A stretch of DNA of 64,000 nt from Blautia sp. (GTDB lineage: Bacteria; Bacillota; Clostridia; Lachnospirales; Lachnospiraceae). A program made the position numbers and the translations under genes. The notes below the pieces were generated by a model. That model searched no databases. It was not told the origin of the DNA and saw only the letters and a program-made list of their open reading frames with translations. Positions 8,855 to 17,819 of the stretch are shown here, one piece after another; positions within the stretch are counted from its first letter, which is position 1, and every line of letters starts with the position of its first letter. The DNA lies in contig JAETNR010000016.1 in the NCBI GenBank assembly GCA_021772055.1, positions 1 through 64,000 on the forward strand. Direction: 5' to 3'.

Positions 8855-10021
8855 ATGTCACAGAATGTATTAGTAGTACATGGAGGCGGGCCCACAGCAG
8901 TCATCAATGCATCTCTTTATGGGGTGATTGAAGAGGCGAAGAGAAATCCGGAGGTGGGAAAAGTGTACGGAGCAATTGGCGGAACGGGCGCAATTTTTTC
9001 CGAAACTTTTTTGGATCTGACCTCTTTTGAAGAGGAAAAATTAAAACTTCTTTTACATACACCGGCTTCTGCTATTGGCTCTTCCAGATATCCTTTGTAT
9101 GAAAAGGACTACGAGAAAATGGCGGATATCTTTCGCAAATATGATATAAAATATGTTCTTCTCAATGGCGGAAACGGGACGATGGATGCATGCGGACATA
9201 TTTATGATGTTTGCAGAGATTTGGATATCAGGGTAGTAGGAATTCCTAAAACCATAGACAATGACATTGCAATGACGGATCATTCTCCGGGATATGGCAG
9301 TGCGGCAAGATTTATTGCTGCGGCTGCACAGGAAGTAGGAGAGGATGTAAAATCTCTTCCGATTCATGTGTGCATTATGGAGGCAATGGGAAGAAATGCG
9401 GGATGGATTACTGCTGCATCCGCACTGGCAAGAAGAAAGCAGGGAGATGCGCCGCATCTGATTTATCTGCCGGAGAGAAATTTTAATGAGGATGAGTTTC
9501 TGGAGGATGTATCCAGGCTTCAGAAAGAACATGGGGGAATTGTGGTAATGGTCAGTGAGGGCCTTCATGATGCGAATGGAGAGTCCATAGTTCCGCCCAT
9601 TTTTAAAACAGACAGGGCTGTTTATTATGGAGATGTAAGCGCCCATCTGGCGAACCTTGTGGTTAGAAAACTGGGAATCAAAGCGAGAAGTGAAAAGCCC
9701 GGATTATGCGGAAGAGCTTCTATAGCCCTTCAATCCCCGGTGGACAGAGAGGAGGCCAGGCTGGCAGGGGTACAGGCCCTTAGAAGTGCAGTGGATGGAT
9801 CCAGCGGGGTTATGGTAGGATTTGAACGTATCCCGGGCAGCTGCTACCAGGCAGATACAAAGCTGGTACCTATTAAAGAGGTAATGCTGTATGAGCGAAA
9901 GATGCCGGACAGCTTTATCAATAACAGAGGCAACGATGTAACACAGGAATTTGTGGAATGGTGCAGGCCGCTGATCGGAGGTGACCTTCCGGAATTTCTG
10001 AATTTCAAGGATTATGTTTAA
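8855..10021 (+). CDS. Phosphofructokinase-family enzyme, phosphoryl donor uncertain
   Basis: A 388-residue PFK-fold protein that would phosphorylate a ketose (or related sugar) phosphate. Seen: N-terminal GGGPTAVINASLYGV glycine loop, GGNGTMD where ATP-PFKs have GGDGS, PKTIDNDI with the catalytic Asp pair, and MGRNAGW. Lys in PKTIDND is the pyrophosphate-type residue, but the gatekeeper Gly in GGNG is ATP-type, and Asn replaces the usual Mg-binding Asp, so the donor and even the substrate are open. ATG 8855 is preferred (AGAAAGGAAAG before it) over 8792. It is the first gene of a seven-gene operon with a TIM homologue and an aldolase, so a ketose-phosphate kinase feeding an aldolase is the simplest role. 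Confidence 0.85.
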   Translation: MSQNVLVVHGGGPTAVINASLYGVIEEAKRNPEVGKVYGAIGGTGAIFSETFLDLTSFEEEKLKLLLHTPASAIGSSRYPLYEKDYEKMADIFRKYDIKYVLLNGGNGTMDACGHIYDVCRDLDIRVVGIPKTIDNDIAMTDHSPGYGSAARFIAAAAQEVGEDVKSLPIHVCIMEAMGRNAGWITAASALARRKQGDAPHLIYLPERNFNEDEFLEDVSRLQKEHGGIVVMVSEGLHDANGESIVPPIFKTDRAVYYGDVSAHLANLVVRKLGIKARSEKPGLCGRASIALQSPVDREEARLAGVQALRSAVDGSSGVMVGFERIPGSCYQADTKLVPIKEVMLYERKMPDSFINNRGNDVTQEFVEWCRPLIGGDLPEFLNFKDYV

Positions 10022-10038
10022 GAAGGGAGGGGAAAGGA

Positions 10039-10878
10039 ATGAAACATATTTATCTTAATCTGAAAAGATTTGATATTCCTTCAGAGTTTGGCGGTGTCAA
10101 CAGAATCGCCCCTGTTGATCGTTGGGGAAGATACATTGTAGAAAATATTCAGGAAGAGCTGGCTTCTTATGACAGCTCCAGGGTGGATTTTACCCTGTTC
10201 TTTCCGGAACTTCATCTGCTGGATGCCGTAAGGAGCTGTAAGGAAGGAAGCAGGCTGAAAATTGGAAGCCAAGGTGTTCATAGACAGGATACGTCAATTG
10301 GAGGAAACTTTGGAGCTTTTACATGCGGACGTACTGCCAATGCTATGAAAGCGGCGGGCTGCAAAGCGGTACTGATCGGACACTGTGAAGAAAGAAAAGA
10401 TAAGTTGGAGATCATGGAGGCAGCAGGTACAGGTGATACGGATGCAGTAAACCGTATTTTAAATCAGGAAGTAAAAGCAGCGATTGCTGCAGGGCTGGAG
10501 GTTCTCTACTGCATTGGAGAAAATGCTGAGGAACAGGATCGCTGGCAGGAGGTTCTGGAAAAACAGATCCGTATAGGACTGGATGGAGCAGATTTTCATA
10601 AGGTGACGATTGCTTATGAACCTATCTGGGCCATCGGCCCGGGTAAAATCCCGCCGGATGCACCGTATATTCAGAAAATTGCAGCTTATGTAAAGAAAAT
10701 AAGCGGCGGTCTGGATGTGGTATATGGAGGCGGCCTGAAAAAAGACAATGCGAAAATGCTTGCATCCATCCGGGAAATCGACGGCGGATTGATTGCGCTT
10801 ACCAGATTTTCGGGAGAAATCGGCTACTATCCGGATGAATATCTGGAAATTATTCGTACTTACATGGAAGAGTCATAA
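10039..10878 (+). CDS. Divergent triosephosphate isomerase family protein
   Basis: A 279-residue TIM-barrel protein of the triosephosphate isomerase family, interconverting aldose/ketose phosphates. The catalytic Lys (NLKRF), His (IGHCEER, near residue 115) and Glu (AYEPIWAIG, near 193) are all present, with the phosphate-binding YGGGL near the end. It departs from true TIM: Trp of NWK is Leu, Ser of GHSERR is Cys, the first Arg of that motif is Glu, and the protein is about 25 residues longer than usual. TIM paralogues that act on other substrates such as tetrulose phosphates are known, so the substrate should not be assumed to be glyceraldehyde 3-phosphate. GGGAGGGGAAAG precedes the start, 17 bp after the PFK-like gene. 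Confidence 0.82.
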   Translation: MKHIYLNLKRFDIPSEFGGVNRIAPVDRWGRYIVENIQEELASYDSSRVDFTLFFPELHLLDAVRSCKEGSRLKIGSQGVHRQDTSIGGNFGAFTCGRTANAMKAAGCKAVLIGHCEERKDKLEIMEAAGTGDTDAVNRILNQEVKAAIAAGLEVLYCIGENAEEQDRWQEVLEKQIRIGLDGADFHKVTIAYEPIWAIGPGKIPPDAPYIQKIAAYVKKISGGLDVVYGGGLKKDNAKMLASIREIDGGLIALTRFSGEIGYYPDEYLEIIRTYMEES

Positions 10879-10914
10879 GAAATAGGATTGTGTTCTCGTG
10901 AAAGGAGAGTAAAT

Positions 10915-11697
10915 ATGGAAAAAAAGAAAAAAAGTGTACTGCAGGCCATTCCGGGATGGGCATGGGTATTGATTTCCCTTGCAGCAGCGCTTCTGCTGTG
11001 GTTTGCATTATCAGTGAATCCGAAAACAGCACGAAGTTTCCCGTTTATTCCGTCTATTATTGACGCTGCCAAGAAGATGATCGAGAATGGTGCATTGGCA
11101 CAGGATTTCTGTAGCTCTATGATCTCAATTCTGGCAGGATTTGCACTTGGGTTTGTTACTGCAGTTCCGGTAGCATTTCTCATGGCATGGTATCTGCCTG
11201 TCAGAGGGGTACTGGAACCATGGATCCAGTTCATTCGTAATATTCCGCCGCTGGCATATGTACCGCTGGTGGTTATTACTGCAGGTGTAGGAAGAAAACC
11301 TCAGATCATTGTTATCTGGATCGCAACCTTCCTGATCATGACAGTTACTATTTATCAGGGTGTAAGGAACATTGACAACACGCTTGTGAAGGCCGCAAAA
11401 GTTCTGGGCGCAAAGGACAGGGATATTTTTATTAAAGTTATTTTTCCTGCAACCACTCCGTTTATTTTAACAGCCGTTCGTCTTGGTATTTCCGTTGCGT
11501 TAACAACGCTGATCGCCGCAGAAACCACAGGGGCTACTGCAGGCCTTGGAATGAGAATCCGCTCTCTGGCGAACAGCTTTGAGACTGCCGGAATGCTGAT
11601 GTATATCATTATTATTGGTATTATCGGCCTGGTTATGGAAAAAATTATTAAGTTCTTGGAAGGAAGGTTAACAGGATGGCAGGAAAAGAGAGAGTAA
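10915..11697 (+). CDS. ABC permease, nitrate/sulfonate/taurine type (SsuC-like)
   Basis: A 260-residue membrane protein of the BPD_transp_1 family. It has an N-terminal helix (WAWVLISLAAALLLWFAL), a further group of helices and the cytoplasmic EAA-type segment (KAAKVLGAKDRDIF) seen in SsuC/TauC. Start ATG 10915 follows AAAGGAGAG; an upstream in-frame ATG at 10888 lacks a site. It overlaps the ATPase gene by 22 bp. This importer class usually handles aliphatic sulfonates, nitrate, bicarbonate or thiamine precursors; its place within a sugar-phosphate operon is unusual. Confidence 0.88.
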   Translation: MEKKKKSVLQAIPGWAWVLISLAAALLLWFALSVNPKTARSFPFIPSIIDAAKKMIENGALAQDFCSSMISILAGFALGFVTAVPVAFLMAWYLPVRGVLEPWIQFIRNIPPLAYVPLVVITAGVGRKPQIIVIWIATFLIMTVTIYQGVRNIDNTLVKAAKVLGAKDRDIFIKVIFPATTPFILTAVRLGISVALTTLIAAETTGATAGLGMRIRSLANSFETAGMLMYIIIIGIIGLVMEKIIKFLEGRLTGWQEKRE

Positions 11698-12467
11698 CAA
11701 AGCTTAAGATCGACAATGTGAAAAAGGTTTTTCATACACGGAATGGTGAAATGACAGCCTTAAACGGAGTAAATCTGGACATTAAAGAGAACGAGTTTAT
11801 TTGTGTAGTAGGCCCCTCCGGATGCGGAAAATCCACATTATTGAATATTATTGCAGGACTGGACACCCCAAGCAGCGGCGCAGTATATATTGATGACAAA
11901 AAAATTGAAGGAACCGGAACAGAAAGAGGCGTGGTTTTCCAGCAATATGCCTTGTTCCCATGGCTGACAGTCCTGAAAAACGTAATGTTTGGCTTGAAGT
12001 TACAGGGAAAAAGCAATGAAGAAGCAAAAGAAATTGCTATGAAATACATAAAAATGGTACAGCTGGAGGATTTCGTAAATCATTATCCAAAGGAGCTGTC
12101 CGGCGGTATGAAGCAGAGAGTGGCCATTGCAAGAGCTTATGCAGTAAAACCGGAAGTGCTGCTGATGGACGAGCCTTTTGGAGCCCTGGACGCGCAGACA
12201 AGGACACAGCTTCAGACAGAACTTTTGAAAACCTGGGAAAGTGAAAGAAAGACATGTTTCTTTATTACCCATGACGTAGATGAAGCAATTATTCTTGCCC
12301 AGAGAGTCATTATTATGAGTGCAAGGCCGGGACGTATTAAAGAAATCGTAGACATAGATATTCCTTATCCACGTGACCAGGAAACAAAGATGAGTCCGCG
12401 ATTTATGGAACTTAAGAATCATATCTGGAGCCAGGTATATCAGGAGTATCTGGAAGTAAGAAAATAA
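11676..12467 (+). CDS. ABC transporter ATPase, nitrate/sulfonate/taurine type (SsuB-like)
   Basis: A 263-residue ABC ATPase with Walker A GPSGCGKST near residue 47, the Q-loop in VVFQQYALFPWLTV, signature LSGGMKQR, Walker B VLLMDEPFGALD and switch His FITHDVDEA. The FPWLTV after the Q-loop and the SARPGRI segment are typical of the SsuB/TauB group. The start lies inside the permease gene (22 bp overlap) with GGAAGG upstream, implying coupled translation. It energises the adjacent permease. Confidence 0.92.
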   Translation: MAGKERVTKLKIDNVKKVFHTRNGEMTALNGVNLDIKENEFICVVGPSGCGKSTLLNIIAGLDTPSSGAVYIDDKKIEGTGTERGVVFQQYALFPWLTVLKNVMFGLKLQGKSNEEAKEIAMKYIKMVQLEDFVNHYPKELSGGMKQRVAIARAYAVKPEVLLMDEPFGALDAQTRTQLQTELLKTWESERKTCFFITHDVDEAIILAQRVIIMSARPGRIKEIVDIDIPYPRDQETKMSPRFMELKNHIWSQVYQEYLEVRK

Positions 12468-12554
12468 TATTTTGACCGTCCGGAAGAAGGAGAGCGGCTC
12501 AGAACAGAGTGTAACAAGATGACACAGAATTTATGGATCAAATGAAAGGAAAGG

Positions 12555-13568
12555 ATGAAGAAAATGAAAAAAACATGGAAAAAGTTAGCAGCACTTGCGA
12601 TGACAGCAGCTATGACTGTATGCGGCGCATCGATTCCCGTAAGTGCAGAAGAGGAAGCGGAAAAAGTAACAATAAACGTAGCTTATATGCCTGATTATGC
12701 AAGCCTGAACGGTCTGATCTCCGCCATCCAGCTGGGATACTTTGAAGAGGAAAACCTGGATGTACAGCTTACGGAATTTGCAGATGGTCCTACCATTATC
12801 CAGGCAATGGAGTCAGGATCTATTGATGTGGGTTATGTCGGACAGGGAGCCCATAAACTCTGCATCAACGGAAAAGCATCAATCTTTGCCCTTGCACATG
12901 TATCCAACGGTGACGCTGTGATCGGAAGCAAAGAAAAAGGAACGGATACCATTGAGGGATTAAAAGGAAAAACCATTGCCTATTCATCAGGAACATCCAG
13001 CGAAGATATTCTGACGAAAACGCTGACAAAAGCAGGACTGACCATGGATGATATTACAGCTATGGATATGGATGCAACAAACATTGTAACTGCTATGCTT
13101 TCCGGAAGTGTTGATGCCTGCGCCACATGGGTACCGAACTCTTTGAAGATCCTTCAGGAAATGGGAGATGACGGTATTCAGCTTACGGACAACAAGACAT
13201 TTATTGACCAGACCGTATCTCTTGCAAGCTGGATTGCAATGCCTGCATATGCAGAGGAAAACCATGATCTTCTTGTGAGATTTGCAAGAGCCCTTTATAA
13301 AGGATTTGATTATCGTGCAGATCACAGCCATGACGATGAGGTGTGCGGATGGATCGCAGATAAGATTAAACTTGATAAGCAGACGCTCCTGGATCAGGTA
13401 AATGTTGCTGACTGGACTACAAGCGAATTTGTAAGAGATTATGCGGATGAAGTGAAGGGCTATTATGAACTTCAGCAGACCTCATTTGTGGAGAACGGAA
13501 GCTGCGAGGAAACACCGGTAGAGAACTATGTTCTCTTTGACATCATGGAAGAAGCCTGCAAAGAATGA
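12555..13568 (+). CDS. ABC substrate-binding protein, SsuA/TauA/NMT1-like
   Basis: A 337-residue secreted binding protein. A signal peptide ends at about PVSA/EEE; the mature part shows the SsuA/NMT1 pattern INVAYMPDYAS, IQLGYFEEENLDV, AMESGSIDVGYVG, LKGKTIAYSSGTSSEDIL and DACATWVP. The actual start may be ATG 12564, which sits nine bases after AAAGGAAAGG. A Cys occurs in the signal region (MTVCGAS) but in no acceptable lipobox. It presumably captures the substrate of the pathway; aliphatic sulfonates are the commonest ligands of the family, but family membership does not fix the ligand. Confidence 0.88.
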   Translation: MKKMKKTWKKLAALAMTAAMTVCGASIPVSAEEEAEKVTINVAYMPDYASLNGLISAIQLGYFEEENLDVQLTEFADGPTIIQAMESGSIDVGYVGQGAHKLCINGKASIFALAHVSNGDAVIGSKEKGTDTIEGLKGKTIAYSSGTSSEDILTKTLTKAGLTMDDITAMDMDATNIVTAMLSGSVDACATWVPNSLKILQEMGDDGIQLTDNKTFIDQTVSLASWIAMPAYAEENHDLLVRFARALYKGFDYRADHSHDDEVCGWIADKIKLDKQTLLDQVNVADWTTSEFVRDYADEVKGYYELQQTSFVENGSCEETPVENYVLFDIMEEACKE

Positions 13569-13653
13569 GAATGATCGGAGATTGCACAGGCAGAAATGTC
13601 TGTGTAATCTTTAAAGAGAAACCTGCATAAGGACAGGAGAAAGAAGTGAAAAG

Positions 13654-14505
13654 ATGTTAGTTACAAGCAAAGAGATGTTGGAAAAAGCCCGCAGAGAACA
13701 TTATGCAGTACCTGCCATGAACACCCAGGGAGGAAATTACGACATTATCTGGGCAATCTGCAGGGCTGCGGAAGAAATGCACTCCCCTGCCATTCTTGCC
13801 CATTATGTGACGACCGGTGCGTACTCCGGAGATGACTGGTTTGCGGAGGTCTGCAAATGGTGTGCCAAAAAAGTAAGTGTACCCATCGCGATCCATCTGG
13901 ATCATGGAGACAGTTTTGAGATCTGTATGAAGTCCCTGAAAAATGGATTTACCTCTTTAATGATCGACGGATCCACAAAACCGATAGAGGAAAATGCAGC
14001 ACTGACAAATGAGGTAATAAAAACAGCCAGGTGTTTCGGCGTCCCTGTAGAGGCAGAAATCGGGGAACTTTTGAGACTGGACAGCGACGGAGCTGCTCAG
14101 GAGAATAAAAATGTGGCAGATCCCAGGCAGGTTCGCCGCTTTCTGGAACTTTGCCATCCGGATTCCCTTGCAATTGGAATCGGAAATGCCCACGGATATT
14201 ACAGGGGAGAGCCGGATATCAGATTGGAGGTTCTGGAAGAAGCAGGGAAGTTTACGGATATTCCCTTTGTCCTTCATGGATGTACAGGAATGAAAGAAGA
14301 TATTATCAAAAAAGCGATTCAGCTTGGTGTGGCAAAGATTAATTTTGGCACGGAAATTCGCTATAAATATGTAGAACACTATCAGGAAGCATTAAGGACG
14401 AATCATCAGGGGCATTCCTGGAAGCTGTCACAGTATGCAAATGATGCCCTGACAGAGGACATTAAAAAGATCATCCGTCTGGCAGGTTCTGAAGGAAAAG
14501 CTTAA
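13654..14505 (+). CDS. Class II fructose/tagatose-bisphosphate-type aldolase (short form)
   Basis: A 283-residue zinc aldolase cleaving a ketose (bis)phosphate to dihydroxyacetone phosphate and an aldehyde. Zinc and catalytic motifs are visible: HLDHGDSFE near residue 80, EAEIGE near 131, GIGNAHGYY near 178 and LHGCTG near 208 (usually HGGSG or HGASG). The length matches GatY/KbaY rather than long FBA. It lies between the transporter and the SIS gene with AGGACAGGAGAAAG upstream. With the SIS and PFK-like genes this resembles the end of the galactosamine/tagatose-6-phosphate route, though the exact substrate is inferred. Confidence 0.88.
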   Translation: MLVTSKEMLEKARREHYAVPAMNTQGGNYDIIWAICRAAEEMHSPAILAHYVTTGAYSGDDWFAEVCKWCAKKVSVPIAIHLDHGDSFEICMKSLKNGFTSLMIDGSTKPIEENAALTNEVIKTARCFGVPVEAEIGELLRLDSDGAAQENKNVADPRQVRRFLELCHPDSLAIGIGNAHGYYRGEPDIRLEVLEEAGKFTDIPFVLHGCTGMKEDIIKKAIQLGVAKINFGTEIRYKYVEHYQEALRTNHQGHSWKLSQYANDALTEDIKKIIRLAGSEGKA

Positions 14506-14554
14506 CAATGAATGAGACCGGAGATATCCGTTTGACATAAGGAGGAAATGAAGA

Positions 14555-15613
14555 GTGAAAAAAAACAGTGAACTGACTTATCAAGAAATCTACCAGCAGC
14601 CGGCATCCTTTCAGGCAGTAAATGCTTCTCTGGATGATATTTTCAGAACTCTGGATCAGGTTTTCTTCAGCGGAAAAACCTATGAGGAACTGATCTTTAC
14701 AGGGTGCGGGACATCTTTATATCTGGCTCAGGCGTCCGCAGCTGCATTTTCCGCTTATACCGGAATCCCTGCAAAAGGAGTCCCCTGCTCGGAACTGTAT
14801 TATTTTCCGGAAAGCTATATAAAAGACAGAAATGTGCTGATTCTTCCTATTACCAGAAAAAGCTACACCACGGAAGTAAGGATGGCGATCGATAAAGTAC
14901 GTTCTTATCCGAAGGTTACCACTCTGGCGATTACCTGCGACAAAGACAGCGAAAAATATAATGATTACTTTATTCTCTCACCGGATACTGCAGAAGAAAG
15001 CGTAATTATGACCCGTTCTTTCACAAGTATGGTGTACATGGCCGTGATCATGGCCATGTATGTGGGAGGAAAAAGGGAAGAAATTACCCAGATGGCAGAT
15101 TATGCCCGGTTTTCTGAGAAAATATTGAAGGATATGGATGAACTGGCAAAAACAATACTGAAGGAACATGAGAACCTGAATCTTTTTATTACACTTGGCC
15201 AGGGCATTTACTATGGAATTGCAAATGAGTGCATGAATAAAATGAAAGAAATGGGGCTCAGTAACTCGGAGGGCTATTATGATCTGGAATACCGCCATGG
15301 ACCAATGAGCCTTGTAGATGAAAATACGCTGATTCTGTGTCTGAGCAATCAGGCCTGCAGAGAGGGCGACAAAACCCTTATGGAGCAGATGAAAAGTTAT
15401 GGCGCGGTTGTTGCTGTCCTGGGCGGAGAACTGGGAGATACCTTTGACCGGATCGCCGATTATACGTATTCCATGGAAGAGGGATGGAATGACATGCAGT
15501 ACAGTGCAGTCATCGGGTTTATCGGCCAGCTGCTGGGATATTACATTGCCGAAAGCAAAGGACTGGATGCAGATTCCCCGAGACATCTGACCCAGGCGAT
15601 CGTACTGAAATAG
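14555..15613 (+). CDS. Double-SIS-domain sugar isomerase/deaminase (AgaS/GlmS-C-like)
   Basis: A 352-residue protein with two SIS domains: the first has GCGTSLYLAQA near residue 50, TRKSYTTEV near 110 and MTRSFTSM; the second ends with LEYRHGPMSLVDE, the RHGP motif of AgaS, FrlB and the GlmS isomerase domain. Such proteins isomerise or deaminate amino-sugar phosphates, or cleave fructosamine phosphates. The start is GTG 14555, nine bases after GGAGG; the nearby ATG 14548 is out of frame and closes at once. It is the last gene of the operon; a hairpin follows. Given the NagA/NagB-like genes in the sister operon, an amino-sugar-phosphate step is likely. Confidence 0.82.
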   Translation: MKKNSELTYQEIYQQPASFQAVNASLDDIFRTLDQVFFSGKTYEELIFTGCGTSLYLAQASAAAFSAYTGIPAKGVPCSELYYFPESYIKDRNVLILPITRKSYTTEVRMAIDKVRSYPKVTTLAITCDKDSEKYNDYFILSPDTAEESVIMTRSFTSMVYMAVIMAMYVGGKREEITQMADYARFSEKILKDMDELAKTILKEHENLNLFITLGQGIYYGIANECMNKMKEMGLSNSEGYYDLEYRHGPMSLVDENTLILCLSNQACREGDKTLMEQMKSYGAVVAVLGGELGDTFDRIADYTYSMEEGWNDMQYSAVIGFIGQLLGYYIAESKGLDADSPRHLTQAIVLK

Positions 15614-15627
15614 CAGAGGATAATAAA

Positions 15628-15672
15628 AACAGGGCTTATGCAGCGGCAAAATCCGGTTGTATAAGCCCTGTT
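15628..15672. terminator. Bidirectional hairpin between convergent SIS and LacI genes
   Basis: AACAGGGCTTAT (15628-15639) pairs perfectly with ATAAGCCCTGTT (15661-15672). The run of A on its left (15625-15629) gives a U-run for minus-strand transcripts, so it best terminates the lacI gene, and may also stop the plus-strand operon. Confidence 0.7.
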
Positions 15673-15705
15673 GTGCTAAGAGCGATGATAAAAGCACAGG
15701 TAAAA

Positions 15706-16761
15706 TCATGATGTGAGATCAGCAAAGGTTCTGCGGTTTCTGCTTAGTTTGCAGCAGCTGTCTCTCTTGGCAATGTAAAAGGGAAGTATGGTCCGCATGG
15801 GAAGCCGGTGTCCCCCGTTAATACGGTCGATCAGGATCTTGGCTGTGATTCTGCCCAGATCCTCCAGAGGAATATGGACAGATGTGAGCATGGGAGACAG
15901 GTATTGGGCTGTTTCGATATCATCCACGCTGATGACAGAAATATCCTGGGGAATCCGGAAATTCTTTTCTTTCAGGGCATGGATTACACCAATGGCGGTG
16001 GTGTCATTTGCACAGAAGATGGCGGAAATATCAGCTTTATTGTGCATTAACGTATTTGCTCCCTTGTAGCCGCCGTCAGCAGAAAGCCGCACATTAGCCG
16101 CGTTTTTCTGAAAAAAGGGGAGTCCAAGTTTGGCAAGTGCTTCCTTGTAACCGCTGAAGCGCACCTCATTGTTCTGTTCTCCCACATAGCCGATCCTGGT
16201 ATGACCAAGCTCCGCCAGATAGGAGATGGCAGTATAGGAGATATCGCTTCCGTCGCATACAACCTGGTCATACTGATTCCCCATGGGATTCAGGCCGGTA
16301 TAGATGACATTTTTGTAGTTTTGCGTAAAAAAGTTCAGAAGTTTTCGCTCGTAACGCCCAAGAATTACCACGCCATCCACAGGAAACTGTGCAAGCTGCC
16401 TGGAAATGTCAGGATTGGCAATATCCATTGCAGTAAAGGAATGGCGGATGAAGTAGTTGCTCTTGAATGCCTCCTGTTCAATGGATTTGGCAATTTGTGA
16501 AAAAAAAGGATCGGAAACTGCAGAATTGCTTCTTGCGTAAATGCAGGCAATTGATTTGGGTACCGCGTCCTGAATTTGGGTATTTTTGCCAAACTTCAGA
16601 CTACGGGCTGTGGCATTTGGGGTATATCCGCTTTTTCGTACGATATCCCATATGCGTTCCTGGACTTCAGGACTTGCAGCCTTTGTATTTTTCTGGTTTA
16701 TTACTCTGGAAACCGTGGAAATAGAGACATTTGCTTCTTTGGCGATTTCTTTCAGCGTCAT
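15706..16761 (-). CDS. LacI-family regulator, divergent to the nag-like/LarA operon
   Basis: A 351-residue LacI/GalR regulator: HTH MTLKEIAKEANVSISTVSRV, sensor-domain blocks VDGVVILGRYER and SPMLTSVHIPLEDLGRITAK. It is closely similar to the regulator at 7429-8469 throughout and probably arose by duplication; each copy faces an operon of the same apparent pathway. The start at 16761 is supported by GCGAGG upstream. The shared AACGTTTG sites in both control regions suggest cross-recognition or a common ancestral operator. Effector unknown. Confidence 0.88.
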   Translation of the reverse strand: MTLKEIAKEANVSISTVSRVINQKNTKAASPEVQERIWDIVRKSGYTPNATARSLKFGKNTQIQDAVPKSIACIYARSNSAVSDPFFSQIAKSIEQEAFKSNYFIRHSFTAMDIANPDISRQLAQFPVDGVVILGRYERKLLNFFTQNYKNVIYTGLNPMGNQYDQVVCDGSDISYTAISYLAELGHTRIGYVGEQNNEVRFSGYKEALAKLGLPFFQKNAANVRLSADGGYKGANTLMHNKADISAIFCANDTTAIGVIHALKEKNFRIPQDISVISVDDIETAQYLSPMLTSVHIPLEDLGRITAKILIDRINGGHRLPMRTILPFYIAKRDSCCKLSRNRRTFADLTS

Positions 16762-16841
16762 AAAAAAAACCTCGCAATTCTTAAAAAATCTTTATAGACA
16801 ATTATACAGGAATTCCTGGAAAATTACAATAAAGATTAGGA

Positions 16842-16911
16842 AAACGTTTGCGTGATTTTAGGGCAAATTTGCGTTGATTTGGTTGAACAGAAACAGGGAA
16901 TCAACTATAAT
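16842..16911 (+). promoter_or_regulatory. Operators and strong promoter of the nag-like operon
   Basis: AAACGTTT (16842-16849, within AACGTTTGCG) and a perfect palindrome GCAAATTTGC (16863-16872) lie upstream of TTGAAC (16883-16888), a 17 bp spacer and consensus TATAAT (16906-16911). The operators sit upstream of the -35, so they may act on the divergent lacI promoter or through looping rather than by blocking this polymerase site. Confidence 0.72.
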
Positions 16912-16962
16912 GAAATTAGTAAAATTTAAGACAGTTTATAAAATCAGGGAGGGAAAAATGGT

Positions 16963-17784
16963 ATGGGACATAGCTATTACGGCTATACAAAGGAAGAACT
17001 GTTGGGGAATTCGCCTAAGCTTCCGGTGATCGTGATGGAGGACAATGAAGCGGTATTTCGTTCTATTGCAGAGGAAATGGCTGCAGAGATTAGGAAACAT
17101 AACGAAAAAGGAGAGAAGACAGTATTTATTTGTCCGGTAGGTCCTGTGGGGCAGTATCCTTTCTTTGTGAATCTGGTGAATGAACAGAACATCAGTCTTA
17201 AGAATGTATGGTTTATTAATATGGATGAGTATCTGGATGACGAGAAGCAGTGGATTTCCAAAGAACATCCCTTAAGCTTTCGAGGTTTTATGCAGCGTAC
17301 CGTCTATGATCGGATCCGCCCGGAGCTTGTCATGCCGGAAAACCAGAGAGTATTTCCGGACCCCGGACATCCGGAATACGTTCCTGAACTGATTGAAAAG
17401 CTTGGAGGCGTGGATATTTGTTTTGGGGGAATCGGGATTAACGGGCACGTGGCGTTCAATGAAGCAGACCCTGCTCTTACCTGCGAAGAGTTTCTGGCAC
17501 AAAAGACCCGTGTACTGGAGATTACAAAAGAAACCAGAACGGCTAATGCCATTGGTGATTTTAACGGTGCGTTAGAAGATATGCCTCGTTACTGTGTGAC
17601 GATCGGCATTTATGAGATCGCCCATGCAAGGAAAATCCGTCTGGGCTGTTTTCGGAACTGGCATCGTGCAGTGGTGCGGAGAACCGCATATGGAGAGGCC
17701 GCGTCTGATTTTCCGGTATCGCTGCTTACCTCACATCCGGATATCAACCTGAAGATCACAGAGTTTGTGGCAGCATTAAATTGA
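16963..17784 (+). CDS. nagB: Glucosamine-6-phosphate deaminase-family protein (NagB-like)
   Basis: A 273-residue NagB/6-phosphogluconolactonase-fold protein. Motifs: NMDEYL with the catalytic Asp near residue 86, GGIGINGHVAFNEADP with the active-site His near 163, and a C-terminal SLLTSHPDINLKITE. NagB converts glucosamine 6-phosphate to fructose 6-phosphate and ammonia. The start ATG 16963 follows AGGGAGGG; a nearer out-of-frame ATG at 16958 is discounted. It is first in the second operon, followed at once by the NagA-like gene. The pathway may use a different amino-sugar phosphate, because the segment after GIYEI (HARKIRLGCFRNWHRAVV) is not the commonest NagB form. Confidence 0.82.
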   Translation: MGHSYYGYTKEELLGNSPKLPVIVMEDNEAVFRSIAEEMAAEIRKHNEKGEKTVFICPVGPVGQYPFFVNLVNEQNISLKNVWFINMDEYLDDEKQWISKEHPLSFRGFMQRTVYDRIRPELVMPENQRVFPDPGHPEYVPELIEKLGGVDICFGGIGINGHVAFNEADPALTCEEFLAQKTRVLEITKETRTANAIGDFNGALEDMPRYCVTIGIYEIAHARKIRLGCFRNWHRAVVRRTAYGEAASDFPVSLLTSHPDINLKITEFVAALN

Positions 17785-17819
17785 GGAATCTGTCACTGTA
17801 CAGAGAAAGAAGGAAGAGC

